From NCBI GenBank assembly GCA_009773635.1, contig WSYC01000014.1:150742-214741 (forward strand): a DNA stretch of 64,000 bases, given 5' to 3'. The position numbers were made by a program, and so were the translations under genes. This stretch comes from Beijerinckiaceae bacterium. Lineage in GTDB: Bacteria > Pseudomonadota > Alphaproteobacteria > Rhizobiales > Beijerinckiaceae. The notes beneath the pieces were generated by a model. The model was not told where the DNA came from. It ran no database searches and saw nothing but the letters and a program-made list of their open reading frames with translations. Of the stretch, positions 1 through 9,866 are shown in pieces; position 1 is the stretch's first letter, and each line of letters starts with the position of its first letter.

Positions 1-548
1 GCCTGATGTTCGTTGAGAGCATCGGTGCACTGGTGCAGCGGCGGCGCGGCAAGCCGGCACTCCCCAGAAGCCCGGGCGAGCATCGCTGGTATGAGGGCCT
101 GCCGTTCCCGATGCGGTTTCACCGCTCGAAGATGTCGACCAGCGTCATTCCGCTGATCGCGCTCGGGGCGGTCATCGGTTTCATCGGCACCGTGCTCGGC
201 ATCGGCGGCGGGTTTCTGGTCGTGCCGGCGCTGATCTATATGTTCCGGGTTCCGACTTCGGTTGTCGTCGGCACCTCGCTGTTCCAGATCCTCGTGACGA
301 TGATTGTCGCTACCGTGCTGCATGCGACGATGTCGCAGGCGGTTGATGTCCTCCTCGCGCTGACGCTGGTGGTAGGCGGGGTCATCGGCGCGCAGTTCGG
401 CGCACGCGCCGGACAGGCGCTCAAGGGCGAGCAGTTCCGGCTGCTGCTGGCGTTGCTGATCCTTGTTGTGGGGGTCCGCTTCGCGTTCGATATTGTCGGC
501 GATCCCTCCGACCTCTTTTCGGTCAACACGACGGAACTCGAACGATGA
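1..548 (+). CDS. TauE/SafE family sulfite/anion permease (5' partial)
   Basis: The reading frame is open to the left edge, so only the C-terminal part of the protein is visible. It has three or four hydrophobic segments with the glycine-rich signature of the TauE/SafE family (LGIGGGFLVVPAL, then GTSLFQI). Members are inner-membrane proteins that export sulfite, sulfonates or other small organic anions; the substrate here cannot be told. The ATG at 6 is internal to the frame and need not be the start, because the family usually runs to 250-310 residues. The stop overlaps the start of the next gene by four bases (ATGA), so the two are co-translated. Family call good, substrate unknown. Confidence 0.85.
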   Translation, partial: LMFVESIGALVQRRRGKPALPRSPGEHRWYEGLPFPMRFHRSKMSTSVIPLIALGAVIGFIGTVLGIGGGFLVVPALIYMFRVPTSVVVGTSLFQILVTMIVATVLHATMSQAVDVLLALTLVVGGVIGAQFGARAGQALKGEQFRLLLALLILVVGVRFAFDIVGDPSDLFSVNTTELER

Positions 549-1333
549 GCGGGCGGTGGATTACGCCCGGTCTCGCAGGGCTCATCGCAGGATTGATGCT
601 TCTCGCGCCCGCCCCGGCACGGGCGGAAGAACTTGTTCTGGCGCTCTCGACGCGCGAGGTCGCGATTACCTCGACGTATACTGGCGCCGATATCACCGTC
701 TTCGGGCTCATCGAGCGCGATGCCAACACGCTGACGCGCACCGGCACCTACGATATCGTCGCCAATGTCCAGGGCCCTTCGGGCGATATCGTCATCCAGC
801 GCAAGGGAAAGTTCGGGCCGATCTGGCTGACCGACAACCGGCGGCGCTATGCGAAGGTGCCGCTCTATTTCTCGGTGCTCTCCTCGCGCCCGCTTGTCGA
901 TATCGTCGACGACACCATCCGCCAGCGGTTGAAGCTGGGTCTCGAATTTTTCCTGCCCGGCGCCAGCAGTCCGGAGACCGAGAAGGACGTCGATGACTTC
1001 GGCTTCCGCAACGCTCTCCTGCGGCTCAGGCGTGAGGAAGGCGGCCTCGCCCAGAACGAGAAGGCGATCATCATGATCCGCCCCAATCTCTTCACCGCCC
1101 GGATCAGCCTGCCGGCAAAAGCCCCGACCGGGCTTTATCTCGTCAATATCTCCGTGCTTTCGGATGGCGTGCCGTTGAAAACGGTTCAGGCCGGGTTCGT
1201 TGTCCGCAAGGTCGGTTTCGACGCCTTTGTTGCCAATGCCGCCCGCTTCAATGCCTGGGCCTATGCGCTTTTCACCGTTCTCATGGCGATCGCGCTCGGG
1301 TGGATCGCGAACGTCGTGTTCCGCAAGGATTGA
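545..1333 (+). CDS. TIGR02186-family membrane-anchored protein
   Basis: A 262-residue protein with a signal peptide (residues 1-27, ending in the APARAEE region), a long extracytoplasmic beta-rich domain and one C-terminal membrane helix near residues 237-258 followed by a short basic tail (VVFRKD). This layout and the opening ELVLALSTREVAITSTYTG match the TIGR02186 family, which is of unknown biochemical function and usually sits beside a TauE/SafE permease in alphaproteobacteria, as here (4-bp overlap). I infer that it is a periplasmic partner of the permease. No catalytic motif is visible. Confidence 0.8.
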   Translation: MSGRWITPGLAGLIAGLMLLAPAPARAEELVLALSTREVAITSTYTGADITVFGLIERDANTLTRTGTYDIVANVQGPSGDIVIQRKGKFGPIWLTDNRRRYAKVPLYFSVLSSRPLVDIVDDTIRQRLKLGLEFFLPGASSPETEKDVDDFGFRNALLRLRREEGGLAQNEKAIIMIRPNLFTARISLPAKAPTGLYLVNISVLSDGVPLKTVQAGFVVRKVGFDAFVANAARFNAWAYALFTVLMAIALGWIANVVFRKD

Positions 1334-1384
1334 GGTCGCCTCCGGGGGGAAGGTGAAAACCATCCCCCGCAAGGATGGCGCGCG

Positions 1385-2317
1385 TCAGGGTTTTAAAAGC
1401 TCGAACAGCGCACCCGGCACGGGAATGCCGCGGTCCCGGCGCGTCGAGGCGGGGATTTCCTGCCGGACATCGAGCTCCGCCGCTGCCGCCCAGTCGTGGA
1501 TCTGCCGGGGCGCGTGATGGACACGGCTATCCCCGCCGATGATCACCCCCGCGCCCGGATGCGTCTGGACCGAGAAGGCAAAGCGCCCGCCCGATCGCAG
1601 CACGCGGCGGGTTTCGACAAACACCGGTGCGAGATCGGGCACATAGCAGAACACATCGGCCGCGATCACGAGATCGTAGCGCGCATCGGGCTCGCGCATG
1701 AGAAAGGCAAGCAGTTCGGCGCAGGCGAGCCGCCGGTAGAGCCCCGTCGTTTGGGCAACCGCGAGCATGCCGGCGGAGAGATCCACCCCTGTAAAAGCCA
1801 TGCTGGTCCCGGCCAGCGCCCGCGCCATCAACCCGGTGCCGCAACCGAGATCGAGCACCTCCGACATCGTGCCCTTCAGCGGGTCACCGTGCTGCAGCAT
1901 CGCCTTCAGCATCTCTGGCGCACGGTAGTCGAGCGCCCCGACAAGATGACTGTCGAACCGCCCGGCATATTCATCGAAGAGGCCGGCAACATAGGCATCC
2001 GGCATCACGGGCTCGCCGCTGATCTGCGCCAGCAGGACGCCGGCTCCGAGCCGATCCTCCGGGTCGAGCGCGCATGCCTGGCGCAACGCTTCGGCAGCCG
2101 CCGCCTCGTCTCCAAGCGCGAGACAGGCCTTGGCAAGCGCCAGATGCGCCGGTGGCCAGCCCGGCGCCAGCTCCAGAGTCTGCGCGAAGAGATCACGCGC
2201 CGCGACGAAATCGCCATCCCCCAAGGCACCATCGCCATAGGCATAGCGCCGGTCCGCCGTGAGATCGCCGGACGTCTGGGTCGAAAACGGAGCAGGTCTG
2301 ACCATCTGGATGCTCAA
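1385..2317 (-). CDS. TPR-containing SAM-dependent methyltransferase
   Basis: A 310-residue protein. Residues about 25-95 form TPR-like helical pairs (ARDLFAQTLELAPGWPPAHL, then EAAAAEALRQACALDPEDR). From about residue 150 there is a class I methyltransferase fold with motif I VLDLGCGTGLMA (154-165) and an acidic residue after the next strand (TGVDLS). Such TPR-methyltransferase fusions are common in alphaproteobacteria and mostly uncharacterised; the TPR part probably holds a protein substrate. The start overlaps the end of the upstream membrane-protein gene by four bases, which suggests coupling. Confidence 0.8.
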   Translation of the reverse strand: MSIQMVRPAPFSTQTSGDLTADRRYAYGDGALGDGDFVAARDLFAQTLELAPGWPPAHLALAKACLALGDEAAAAEALRQACALDPEDRLGAGVLLAQISGEPVMPDAYVAGLFDEYAGRFDSHLVGALDYRAPEMLKAMLQHGDPLKGTMSEVLDLGCGTGLMARALAGTSMAFTGVDLSAGMLAVAQTTGLYRRLACAELLAFLMREPDARYDLVIAADVFCYVPDLAPVFVETRRVLRSGGRFAFSVQTHPGAGVIIGGDSRVHHAPRQIHDWAAAAELDVRQEIPASTRRDRGIPVPGALFELLKP

Positions 2318-3873
2318 GGTGCTTCCAGCGCGGACGCCGATGATATCGCGGCTGTCATCCGCCGCCTCCGTAAAAACCGGATGATCAGGATGAGACGGAA
2401 AGCCAGCATCGCCACCAGCGCGGTCATCACCGATCCCAGGATCGCCCAGCGCAACAGCAGTGGGTCAAGCCGGATACCCTGCCGATCCAGAAGATAGAGT
2501 CCGCCAAGCCCCGCCAGCAGCACAAGCCGCGTGATCGCCAGCCGCCAGGAACGCAGCGCTTTCGGATGGATGCTGCGGAACAAAATCCGCTCCGCGGCGC
2601 CCGAAGCCGCCGAAAACACCAGGAACCCGATGGCCAGCACGCCGAAAAGCGGGAACAAAATCCCCCAGATAAATCCGAGGATGATCGGCCAACCCTGCGA
2701 CGCTGCAAGTGCAGGTGCGGCGAGGCCGGGATCGAAGCGGAGCGATCCCGCCGCCAACACCGCGCGCGCCGAGCCGGTCGGCGTGCAGGCCCGTGCTGCT
2801 GCCTGCGCATCGGACGGCGTAATCCCGCACACACTGAGCCAGCCGCGCAGGGTCTCGTCGAAGGCAAAGATCGGCCATTGAGCGGGCGCCGTGGCGGCAA
2901 GACGGCTCGCAATCCCGTCATCGAACAGCGCCTGCCCCGTCTTCATCATCGTTCCCAGGAGAATGGCGAGGAGAATGCCAACCCCGATGGACAGCACCCT
3001 GCCTGCAGCAGAACGGACAGCGGTTGCAGGTTGTTTTGCGATGAGCCCAAGCGCGGCTCCGAGCACAAGAGCCGGCCATTCCACCGCCAGAGCCAGCCCT
3101 CCCAGTGTTTCGGTGGTCAGGTTGATCCCGCTCTGGCCGAGAATCCCGCTCTGGCCGAGAATCCCGCTCTGGCCAAGCCGACCGAGAAGGTCTGCACTCA
3201 TCTGATCAAATACATCTCCGGCCAGAAACGCAGCGAAAGGAACCACCGCCGTGATGATGACCAGAACCAGCATGACCTTGGCGCACCGTACCAGCCCATG
3301 GAGGCCGCCAAGAACAAGAACCAGCGCCAGCAGCGAGACGACGAGACCGGCCGAGCGGGATCGCGTCGTGCCCGTCACCTCGGCCAGCCGGTCAATGATC
3401 GGCGGAAAAGCGTGGAAGACGAGGAGCCCTGCGGCCAGCATGACCGCCAGCATCGTGATGCTAAGCGCGCCCCGGGTTTCCTCGCCGGGATCACGATCCT
3501 GCCCGCCGGAGACCATCGCCCCGGCGAAATTCCGCCAGGGGTTGAACGGCAGGAGCCCGTAAGCGACACAGAAACCGGCCCCCAGCGCGATCGCTCCGGC
3601 CGCTGTCCGGCCGGGCGTCAGGCCAATTCCTGCCGCCACCAGCAAGAGCACGGCAACAAAGGCAACAAACCCGAGCGTGGCGCCGCGTTCGCTACCCGCC
3701 ATGAAGCGGGTCAGCCGGCTGGTCGTGCTCGCCAACGCCAGCGAGAGCGTGATCGCCACAAAAACGCCGATCACCCCCGCCGCCGCGAGCTGCGGGCCGA
3801 GACCAATGCGCTCGCCGAAAACCAGCAGCGCGAACCCGGCGATGGCAAGCGCGGTGACAAGCGCGCTGGTCAT
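2314..3873 (-). CDS. Polytopic membrane protein, possibly solute-symporter-like
   Basis: About 519 residues from the chosen ATG (MTSALVTALAIAGF); an upstream ATG at 3900 would add nine residues that do not look like a membrane start. Roughly 11-13 hydrophobic helices span the whole length, and no soluble domain is evident. The overall pattern, including the TGTTRSRSAGLVVS loop, is faintly reminiscent of sodium:solute symporters, but I see no diagnostic motif and do not assign a substrate. The protein carries three tandem LGQSGI repeats near residues 233-250, encoded by exact 18-bp DNA repeats. It overlaps the downstream methyltransferase by four bases. Confidence 0.6.
   Translation of the reverse strand: MTSALVTALAIAGFALLVFGERIGLGPQLAAAGVIGVFVAITLSLALASTTSRLTRFMAGSERGATLGFVAFVAVLLLVAAGIGLTPGRTAAGAIALGAGFCVAYGLLPFNPWRNFAGAMVSGGQDRDPGEETRGALSITMLAVMLAAGLLVFHAFPPIIDRLAEVTGTTRSRSAGLVVSLLALVLVLGGLHGLVRCAKVMLVLVIITAVVPFAAFLAGDVFDQMSADLLGRLGQSGILGQSGILGQSGINLTTETLGGLALAVEWPALVLGAALGLIAKQPATAVRSAAGRVLSIGVGILLAILLGTMMKTGQALFDDGIASRLAATAPAQWPIFAFDETLRGWLSVCGITPSDAQAAARACTPTGSARAVLAAGSLRFDPGLAAPALAASQGWPIILGFIWGILFPLFGVLAIGFLVFSAASGAAERILFRSIHPKALRSWRLAITRLVLLAGLGGLYLLDRQGIRLDPLLLRWAILGSVMTALVAMLAFRLILIIRFLRRRRMTAAISSASALEAP
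3125..3176. repeat. 18-bp in-frame tandem repeat (nearly 3 copies)
   Basis: The unit atcccgctctggccgaga occurs at 3125-3142 and 3143-3160, followed by a 16-base third copy with one change at 3161-3176. It lies in the membrane-protein gene and is a multiple of three, so it adds LGQSGI blocks without breaking the frame. Confidence 0.95.
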
Positions 3874-4044
3874 GGGACCCCCAGAGTGAAAAAAACACAA
3901 AATTCGTCGGGAACAACGCCCAGATGTCTAATAGACGAGCAAGTGTTCTTGCCAATAGGCATCATTGGCGTTCATCATCATAGCAAGCGCAAAAAAAGAC
4001 GCTGCTGCGCGGCAGATGAGGCAGCGTGAAAGCGGGGCGGAAAC

Positions 4045-4710
4045 ATGACAGCAAGTATGTCGGGTGTGGCTGATCGGGGAACCATCATCATCGCGGATGA
4101 CCATCCGCTGTTCAGGGGCGCTCTCAAGCAGGCGGTCAATGGCGTTTTCGGCGAGCTTACGGTGATCGAAGCCGGAACACTCGAGGAAGCCACAGCGGCC
4201 CTTTCAGGTGACTCCGACGTCGATCTCGTCCTGCTGGACCTCAAGATGCCCGGCGTCAGCGGTTTCTCCGGCCTCACTTTCCTGCGTTCGCAGCATCCGT
4301 CGGTGCCGGTGATTGTTGTTTCCGGCGTCGATGATGCCGCAACCATTCGCACGTGCATGGAATTTGGTGCATCCGGCTATATCCCGAAGACGACGCCGAT
4401 CGAGCAGATGAACGAGGCGGTGCGTGCCGTTCTCGCCGGCGGCAGCTGGACCCCGCCGCACATCCCGCTTGGCGAGGGCGCGGACAAGGAAACCAGCGCG
4501 CTGGTGCGGCGCCTCGCAAGCCTGACCCCGCAGCAGATGCGCGTGCTGACCATGCTGTCGGAGGGACTGCTCAACAAGCAGATCGCTTATGAGCTTTCGG
4601 TGTCGGAAGCTACGGTGAAAGCCCATGTCTCCGCCATTCTCATGAAGCTTGGCGTCGAAAGCCGGACGCAGGCCGTGATTGCCGCCGCGAAACTCGAAGT
4701 GCCGGGCTAA
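4045..4710 (+). CDS. NarL/FixJ-type LuxR response regulator
   Basis: A 221-residue two-domain regulator. The N-terminal receiver has the acidic pair at D18-D19 (IIIADDHPL), the phosphoacceptor D65 in VLLDLKMPG, and a conserved lysine in YIPKTT. After a linker, residues about 155-215 form a LuxR-type helix-turn-helix (LTPQQMRVLTMLSEGLLNKQIAYELSVSEATVKAHVS). It should be a phosphorylation-dependent transcription factor. No cognate kinase is adjacent, so its stimulus is unknown. An alternative start at M5 would shorten it by four residues. Confidence 0.88.
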   Translation: MTASMSGVADRGTIIIADDHPLFRGALKQAVNGVFGELTVIEAGTLEEATAALSGDSDVDLVLLDLKMPGVSGFSGLTFLRSQHPSVPVIVVSGVDDAATIRTCMEFGASGYIPKTTPIEQMNEAVRAVLAGGSWTPPHIPLGEGADKETSALVRRLASLTPQQMRVLTMLSEGLLNKQIAYELSVSEATVKAHVSAILMKLGVESRTQAVIAAAKLEVPG

Positions 4711-4735
4711 CAAGAAGTGCCTGGCTGAGCCGGCA

Positions 4736-5848
4736 TTACGCGGAAGCCTTCGCCCAGACGTCTGCCCCGCGGCCGACGAGGCCCGCGACATCCGCAACGT
4801 TTTCCCGCGCCATTGCGCGCAGAATGGCGCTCTTGATCTCGCCGATCAGGGCCGGGCCCTGATAGATCAGCGCGGAATAGAGCTGCACCAGACTCGCGCC
4901 GGCCGCGATCTTGGCAACGGCATCCTCGCCGCTTGAAATGCCGCCAACGCCGATCAGTGGAAATGCTCCGTCAACGCGCTGGAACGTCTTTGCGAGCACA
5001 ATGGTGGACGCCCGGAACAGCGGCTTGCCGGACAGCCCGCCCGCTTCGCGCGCGGTCGCCTGATCCTTCAGCGATGCAGGACGCGCGATTGTCGTGTTCG
5101 AGACGATCATCCCGTCGATCCCGCGGCTCAGCGCAACCGCGACGATATCGTCGAGCTGGATATCGTCGAGATCCGGGGCGATCTTGAGGAGGATGCGTGT
5201 CGCAAGGCCTTCTGCCGCCCGCGCCTCGAGAACCCGGGCGATCAGTTCGTCAAGGAAGGCGCGCCCCTGCAGATCCCGCAGGCCGGGTGTGTTGGGTGAG
5301 GAGATGTTGAGGGTCAGGAAATCGGCCAGTGGCCCGAGGCGACGCGTGAGATCGACGTAATCGGCGATCCGGTCGGAGCTGTCCTTGTTCGCCCCGAGGT
5401 TGACGCCAAGAACTCCTCTGGAAGCAAGGACACCCTTGGAGCCCTTCCCCCGGCCATCCCGCTGCATCAGCCGCGCCGCAACCGCCTCCATACCGTCGCT
5501 GTTGAGGCCGTAGCGGTTGATGACCGCACGATCCTCGCCCAGTCGGAAGACGCGTGGTCGCGGGTTGCCGGGCTGCGGGTGCTTCGTGACGCCGCCAACC
5601 TCGACGAACCCGAAGCCGAGCCGCATGAGGGCATCCGGCACGCGGGCGTTCTTGTCGAACCCAGCCGCGATGCCGACCGGATTGGCAAATTCGAGCCCGA
5701 AGGCTGTCACCGCCAGCCGGGGATCATCCGGTCCGCAGGCCGGCAGCGGCAATTTTTCGAGCGCGGCCACTGAAAGGTCATGCGCCTTCTCCGGGTCAAC
5801 CCGATGCAGCAGGGGCTGGAGCAGGGGAAAGAGCGAGCCGAACATCAT
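4736..5848 (-). CDS. pyrD: Dihydroorotate dehydrogenase (quinone), class 2
   Basis: A 370-residue class 2 PyrD, the membrane-associated flavoenzyme that oxidises dihydroorotate to orotate with quinone in pyrimidine synthesis. The N-terminal segment ([25 protein letters not shown]) is the membrane-docking helix pair of class 2 enzymes. FMN-site motifs include [30 protein letters not shown] and GLNSDG. The active-site serine region [14 protein letters not shown] and the glycine loop [13 protein letters not shown] are intact. The start overlaps the stop of the upstream DUF952 gene (ATGA). Confidence 0.95.
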   Translation of the reverse strand: MMFGSLFPLLQPLLHRVDPEKAHDLSVAALEKLPLPACGPDDPRLAVTAFGLEFANPVGIAAGFDKNARVPDALMRLGFGFVEVGGVTKHPQPGNPRPRVFRLGEDRAVINRYGLNSDGMEAVAARLMQRDGRGKGSKGVLASRGVLGVNLGANKDSSDRIADYVDLTRRLGPLADFLTLNISSPNTPGLRDLQGRAFLDELIARVLEARAAEGLATRILLKIAPDLDDIQLDDIVAVALSRGIDGMIVSNTTIARPASLKDQATAREAGGLSGKPLFRASTIVLAKTFQRVDGAFPLIGVGGISSGEDAVAKIAAGASLVQLYSALIYQGPALIGEIKSAILRAMARENVADVAGLVGRGADVWAKASA

Positions 5849-6210
5849 GGGGTCCCCTGAACCGGATGGGAATCGAGCGCGGGAAGAACCGGCATTCCGG
5901 CCTCATCGCAACCAATGGGCCTATCCCACACGACATCACGGATGAAAAGAGGTGCAAAGAGATGGGGAAAAAATGCCCCTCCGCGTGAGATTTCATCCCG
6001 CAAGCTGTCGCCGAGACCCGCAGGATCAACCGCAAGCAACACAAGATCGTCACGCCCTGAAAAATGGCGGCGTGCGGTCTCCTCAAGCTGATCAGCATAG
6101 GAAAAATGGATAAAACCGTCCCGAACATCGACAAACGATCCGAGAAAACGGCCTGTTTTCTTGAAATTCTGCCATTCCTCAACGCTCAGAATCTTGAATA
6201 TTTTTCGCAA
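5845..6210 (-). CDS. DUF952 family protein
   Basis: A 121-residue cytosolic protein with the DUF952 pattern: an N-terminal [20 protein letters not shown], then [20 protein letters not shown], and near the end [16 protein letters not shown]. The family resembles glutathione S-transferase-independent small stress proteins only by name; its biochemistry is not known. A DUF952 gene just upstream of pyrD is common in Hyphomicrobiales, and here the two overlap by four bases, so they are probably one operon. It is somewhat richer in A+T at its 5' end than its neighbours. Confidence 0.85.
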   Translation of the reverse strand: MRKIFKILSVEEWQNFKKTGRFLGSFVDVRDGFIHFSYADQLEETARRHFSGRDDLVLLAVDPAGLGDSLRDEISRGGAFFPHLFAPLFIRDVVWDRPIGCDEAGMPVLPALDSHPVQGTP

Positions 6211-6344
6211 TTGCTCTTGTCCTTGTCAGCCTTGATCGCAAGCGTCAGCGCAATATCCGCATTTTTGTCAGTATTCTAATATAATTGCCGCCGGAAGACA
6301 AAATTGATAGTCGACATTCCCATACATCAGGACTTGGGCGGGAT

Positions 6345-6965
6345 ATGCTGACTCATTCTCAGATCTGGGCAGCAATTGATGCATTGGCTGCTCACGAAGG
6401 TCTTACACCCTCCAGCCTCGCGAAGCTGGGCGGGCTGGATCCGACGACCTTCAATCGCTCCAAGCGCCAGAACAGCGAAGGGCAGCTTCGCTGGCCCTCG
6501 ACCGAGTCCATCGCCAAGGTTCTGGCTGCGACCGGGGCGAGCGTGGATGAATTCCTGCAGCTGATCCCGCGCAATCCGACACCGGTTCGCCGTATTCCGT
6601 TTCGCCCGATGCGGAAAGCGGCGCACGACTGGTTCGATCAGAACGGCCAGATACGCGCCACCGGCTGGGACGAGATTGCCTTTCCCTCGGCCAGCGACAC
6701 CAATATTTTCGCGCTGGAAGTGCAGGGTGATCCGTTTGCCCCGGTCTATCGCGACGGCGACATCATTATCGCCTCGCTGGATTCCGAGAAGCGGCGCGGC
6801 GACCGCGTTTTCCTGCTGAATGACGCCGGAACCGCGCAGATCGCCGTTCTCGGGCGCCAGACAGCAACCCATCTGCACCTTTCGACCGTGCAAGGCAGCG
6901 AACTGCCACCATGCCCGCTGACGGATATCCGCCTGCTCGCCCGCATCATCTGGGCGAGCCAGTAA
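6345..6965 (+). CDS. XRE/S24-type transcriptional repressor with inactive peptidase domain
   Basis: From ATG 6345 (preceded by ggcgggat) the protein has 206 residues; the ATG at 6285 would add 20 residues unlike the family. Residues 5-75 form a helix-turn-helix (SSLAKLGGLDPTTFNRSKRQ). Residues 110-206 form a LexA/S24-like fold ending in the usual LLARIIWASQ. In active members the motif is GDSMEP; here it reads GDPFAP, so the nucleophilic serine is Pro130. The general-base lysine (AKVL in relatives) appears replaced by Ala167. The fold is kept but self-cleavage should be impossible. The target is unknown; adjacent genes give no clue. Confidence 0.85.
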   Translation: MLTHSQIWAAIDALAAHEGLTPSSLAKLGGLDPTTFNRSKRQNSEGQLRWPSTESIAKVLAATGASVDEFLQLIPRNPTPVRRIPFRPMRKAAHDWFDQNGQIRATGWDEIAFPSASDTNIFALEVQGDPFAPVYRDGDIIIASLDSEKRRGDRVFLLNDAGTAQIAVLGRQTATHLHLSTVQGSELPPCPLTDIRLLARIIWASQ

Positions 6966-6969
6966 CCCG

Positions 6970-8679
6970 TCAGCCGCCGGCCGGAGCCTTTGCCGCCAGA
7001 AAGGCCTCGTGATCGCGGATGAGCACGCCATCGAGCGCGTTCTGAAGCAGTTTTACGGTGTTCGCGATGCCGTAGATCGCCGCGAACGAGCCAAACCTTG
7101 GCCCGCGTTCCTCGCCGAGCAGCACCTGATAAAGCGCGTTGAACCAGGCGTTCGAGACGCCGGGACGCTCGGGCGTCGCGCCCTTGGCCTTGAAATCCTG
7201 ATAGCGCGGCACCGCGCGCGCGACGTCATAGACCGCCTCCTGAATGAGTTCGGCGCTGGCATCCGCCGGCATCGTGAGAAGCTTCGCCTTCAACGCCGCC
7301 AGCGCATCCCGCTCGACATCATCGGGGGCGCGATACACCTTCTTCGGCTTCACGAAATCCGCGAAATAACGGATCGCATAGCCGACCAGCCGGTCGAGCC
7401 GCGGGTGGGTTTGCGGCGAAGCGCCCGGCGCATAGCGCTGGAGGAAGCCCCAGAGCACACCCTTGTCCTCGACATTCGCGACCGCGACGAGGTTGAGCAG
7501 CAGGCCGAAGCTCACCGCCGTCGCCGCCTGATTGGAGCCCGCAGCCGCGATCTTTTCCGGCGCGGGCGGCATGCCGCCATGAATATGCCAGACCGGATTG
7601 CCGAGGCGGTTCTTCTCGTCCTGCCGCTCGAAGGCGTCGAGGAACGAGAGATATTCGTCCACCGCGCGCGGAATGACGTCGAAATAGAGCTTCTTGGCCT
7701 CGCGCGGACGCTGGAACATGTAGAGCGACAGGCTTTCGGGCGAGGCATAGGTCAGCCACTCGTCGATCGTGAGGCCATTGCCCTTGGACTTCGAGATTTT
7801 CTGGCCGTTCTCATCGAGGAAGAGCTCGTAGTTGAACCCCTCCGGCGGCTCGGCGTCGAGCGCCCGGACGATCTCGCCGGAGAGCTTCACGGAGTCGATG
7901 AGATCCTTGCCGGCCATTTCGTAATCGATGCCGAGCGCGACCCAGCGCATCGCCCAATCCGGCTTCCATTGCAGCTTGGCGTGTCCGCCGGTCACCGGCG
8001 TCTCGTAGGCCTTGCCGGTGTCAGGATCGCGCCAGACGATCGTGCCGGCATCGACCTTCACCTCGTCGACGGCGACCTGCATGACGTGTCCGGTTACCGG
8101 ATGGATGGGGAGGAAGGGCGAATAGGTCGACGCCCGCTCCTCGCGCAAGGAGGGCAGCATCACCGCCTGAATGGCCTCGTAGCGCTCGAGCATTTTCAGC
8201 AGCGTCGCATCGAACATGCCGGAACGGTAGCACTCGGTCGACGACATGAACTCATACCCGAAGCCGAACTGGTCGAGAAATGCCCTGAGGCGGGCGTTGT
8301 TATGCTCGCCGAAGCTCGGGTGTGTGCCGAACGGGTCCGGCACTTTCGTCAGCGGCATGCCGAGCGCGCCGGCCAGCAGCGCCTTGTTCGGCACGTTGTC
8401 CGGCACCTTCCTCAGCCCGTCCATATCGTCCGAAAAAGCGATGAGACGGGTGGGGATTTCGCCGGATGTCAGCGTCTCGAACGCGCGCCGGACCATCGTC
8501 GTCCGCGCGACCTCGCCGAAAGTGCCGATATGCGGCAAGCCCGAGGGGCCATAGCCGGTCTCGAACAGCACCTGCTTCTTCCCGGTCCGGGCGATCCGCG
8601 CGACGATCTTGCGGGCCTCCTCGAATGGCCAGGCGGCCGAGGTCTGTGCTGAATCGCGATAGGCTGAAAGGTCGGACAT
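6970..8679 (-). CDS. lysK: Lysyl-tRNA synthetase, class I
   Basis: A 569-residue class I LysRS, the form used by most alphaproteobacteria and archaea in place of the class II LysS enzyme. It charges tRNA-Lys. The Rossmann catalytic core has the HIGH-equivalent PHIG at residues 49-52 ([15 protein letters not shown]) and the KMSKS-equivalent KISKSKGN near residue 290. The C-terminal half is the expected alpha-helical anticodon-binding bundle. The length is slightly above archaeal enzymes and normal for this clade. It ends four bases from the convergent repressor gene. Confidence 0.96.
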   Translation of the reverse strand: MSDLSAYRDSAQTSAAWPFEEARKIVARIARTGKKQVLFETGYGPSGLPHIGTFGEVARTTMVRRAFETLTSGEIPTRLIAFSDDMDGLRKVPDNVPNKALLAGALGMPLTKVPDPFGTHPSFGEHNNARLRAFLDQFGFGYEFMSSTECYRSGMFDATLLKMLERYEAIQAVMLPSLREERASTYSPFLPIHPVTGHVMQVAVDEVKVDAGTIVWRDPDTGKAYETPVTGGHAKLQWKPDWAMRWVALGIDYEMAGKDLIDSVKLSGEIVRALDAEPPEGFNYELFLDENGQKISKSKGNGLTIDEWLTYASPESLSLYMFQRPREAKKLYFDVIPRAVDEYLSFLDAFERQDEKNRLGNPVWHIHGGMPPAPEKIAAAGSNQAATAVSFGLLLNLVAVANVEDKGVLWGFLQRYAPGASPQTHPRLDRLVGYAIRYFADFVKPKKVYRAPDDVERDALAALKAKLLTMPADASAELIQEAVYDVARAVPRYQDFKAKGATPERPGVSNAWFNALYQVLLGEERGPRFGSFAAIYGIANTVKLLQNALDGVLIRDHEAFLAAKAPAGG

Positions 8680-8778
8680 GGGTTGAACCTGCTGAAAACG
8701 AAGGGCTCTGGTTACGGGCCAGCGCTCGGCGCGTCAATTCCCATGCGGCGATGCGGCTCAAATCCCGCGCTATGGCGC

Positions 8779-9690
8779 TCAATAGAACGGAATCGGGAAA
8801 TGCTTGAGGTAGAGCTTGGCGAAACGCCCGTCGCGGCTGATCCGCCAGAGCGCGTAATCGATGGCGCTCCTCAGGTCCGAATTCCCGCGCCGCATGACGA
8901 TGCCGGCACCCTCGCCGAAATAGCGCCCTTCCGTGAACGGACCGCCGACAAAGCCGCAGCAATCGAGCGACTCGGAGCCGTTCATCCAGAAGGCGATGGT
9001 GACGCCATCCCCGAACACTAGATCGGTTTCGCCGCTGCGCGTGGCCGCCAGCGCCTGGTCGAGCCGATCAAAGCGCGTCAGCCGGACCGACGGAAAGAAG
9101 GCGTTGAGAAACGCTTCGTGCGCTGAACCGCCGACCACGGCGACGGCTTTGTCCTGGAGATCCCGGACATCGGCCGAAGCAATCGCCTTGTCGCGCCGGG
9201 CTGCAAAGCGCGCGGGCGAACGATGCGTCGGCAGCGAGACCTCGTAGTGTCGCCGAAGGTCCGCCGTGATGCGATGCGCAGCGATCACGGCATCCGCCTC
9301 CCCGCGCTCGACAGCAGGCAGCAGCAGATCCCAGCGGCGCGGCTGGATCGTGCAATTGGCATTCAATTCGGCGCAGATCGCCCGTGCGAGGTCGATGTTG
9401 AACCCCGCCAGCACACCATCACGCCCGACATAGTTGAACGGCGGAAAATCCTCCTCGGTGACAAAGCGTAGGGTGGTATTGCGCGGTAAATCACGGCGCT
9501 CCAGCCGCCGTTCCGGGTCGATGAAGCCCGGAATCATGAAACTCCCCGGGCTTCGCGATGCCGGTTCGGCAGTTTGCGCATTGGCGGCATGCGCCGGCAA
9601 CAGCCAGAAGAGCCCGACGACGAGCGCGCCGCGCAAAAAGCCGTGCCGTGCCCGTTTCAACGCCGGAAACCCCGTCCCCGCCCATGCCAT
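8779..9690 (-). CDS. Periplasmic amino-acid-type solute-binding protein
   Basis: A 303-residue secreted protein. A signal peptide (FLRGALVVGLFWLLPAHAANAQ) is followed by a family 3 solute-binding fold: LRFVTEEDFPPFNYVGRDGVLAGFNIDLARAICAELN, then RWDLLLPAVERGEADAVIAAHRIT, with the bilobed pattern continuing to the C terminus. Such proteins deliver polar amino acids to ABC permeases, but no permease or ATPase gene is adjacent, so it is an orphan or serves a system elsewhere. The signal peptide may begin a few residues after the chosen ATG. Confidence 0.85.
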   Translation of the reverse strand: MAWAGTGFPALKRARHGFLRGALVVGLFWLLPAHAANAQTAEPASRSPGSFMIPGFIDPERRLERRDLPRNTTLRFVTEEDFPPFNYVGRDGVLAGFNIDLARAICAELNANCTIQPRRWDLLLPAVERGEADAVIAAHRITADLRRHYEVSLPTHRSPARFAARRDKAIASADVRDLQDKAVAVVGGSAHEAFLNAFFPSVRLTRFDRLDQALAATRSGETDLVFGDGVTIAFWMNGSESLDCCGFVGGPFTEGRYFGEGAGIVMRRGNSDLRSAIDYALWRISRDGRFAKLYLKHFPIPFY

Positions 9691-9866
9691 CGCCGGTGAT
9701 CGCTCTGCCCTTGTGACCAGGAATGAGATTTAACGCGGGATTTGAAGCATGCAATCCCCGATTTGCCTGATCGTAGAGGTTGCCTTCGCGACACTTTTGC
9801 GACAGGAGAAAGCATCCTTTTCGCAAGTGCGAAGAAGGCGCGACGATGACTGATCGGAGAAGTCTC

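Noticed and set aside
7009-8652. A 547-codon plus-strand frame opposite lysK, and similar long frames opposite nadB, pyrD, phoR and others.
   Set aside because: High-GC antisense shadows; composition rich in Arg and His with no recognisable domain.
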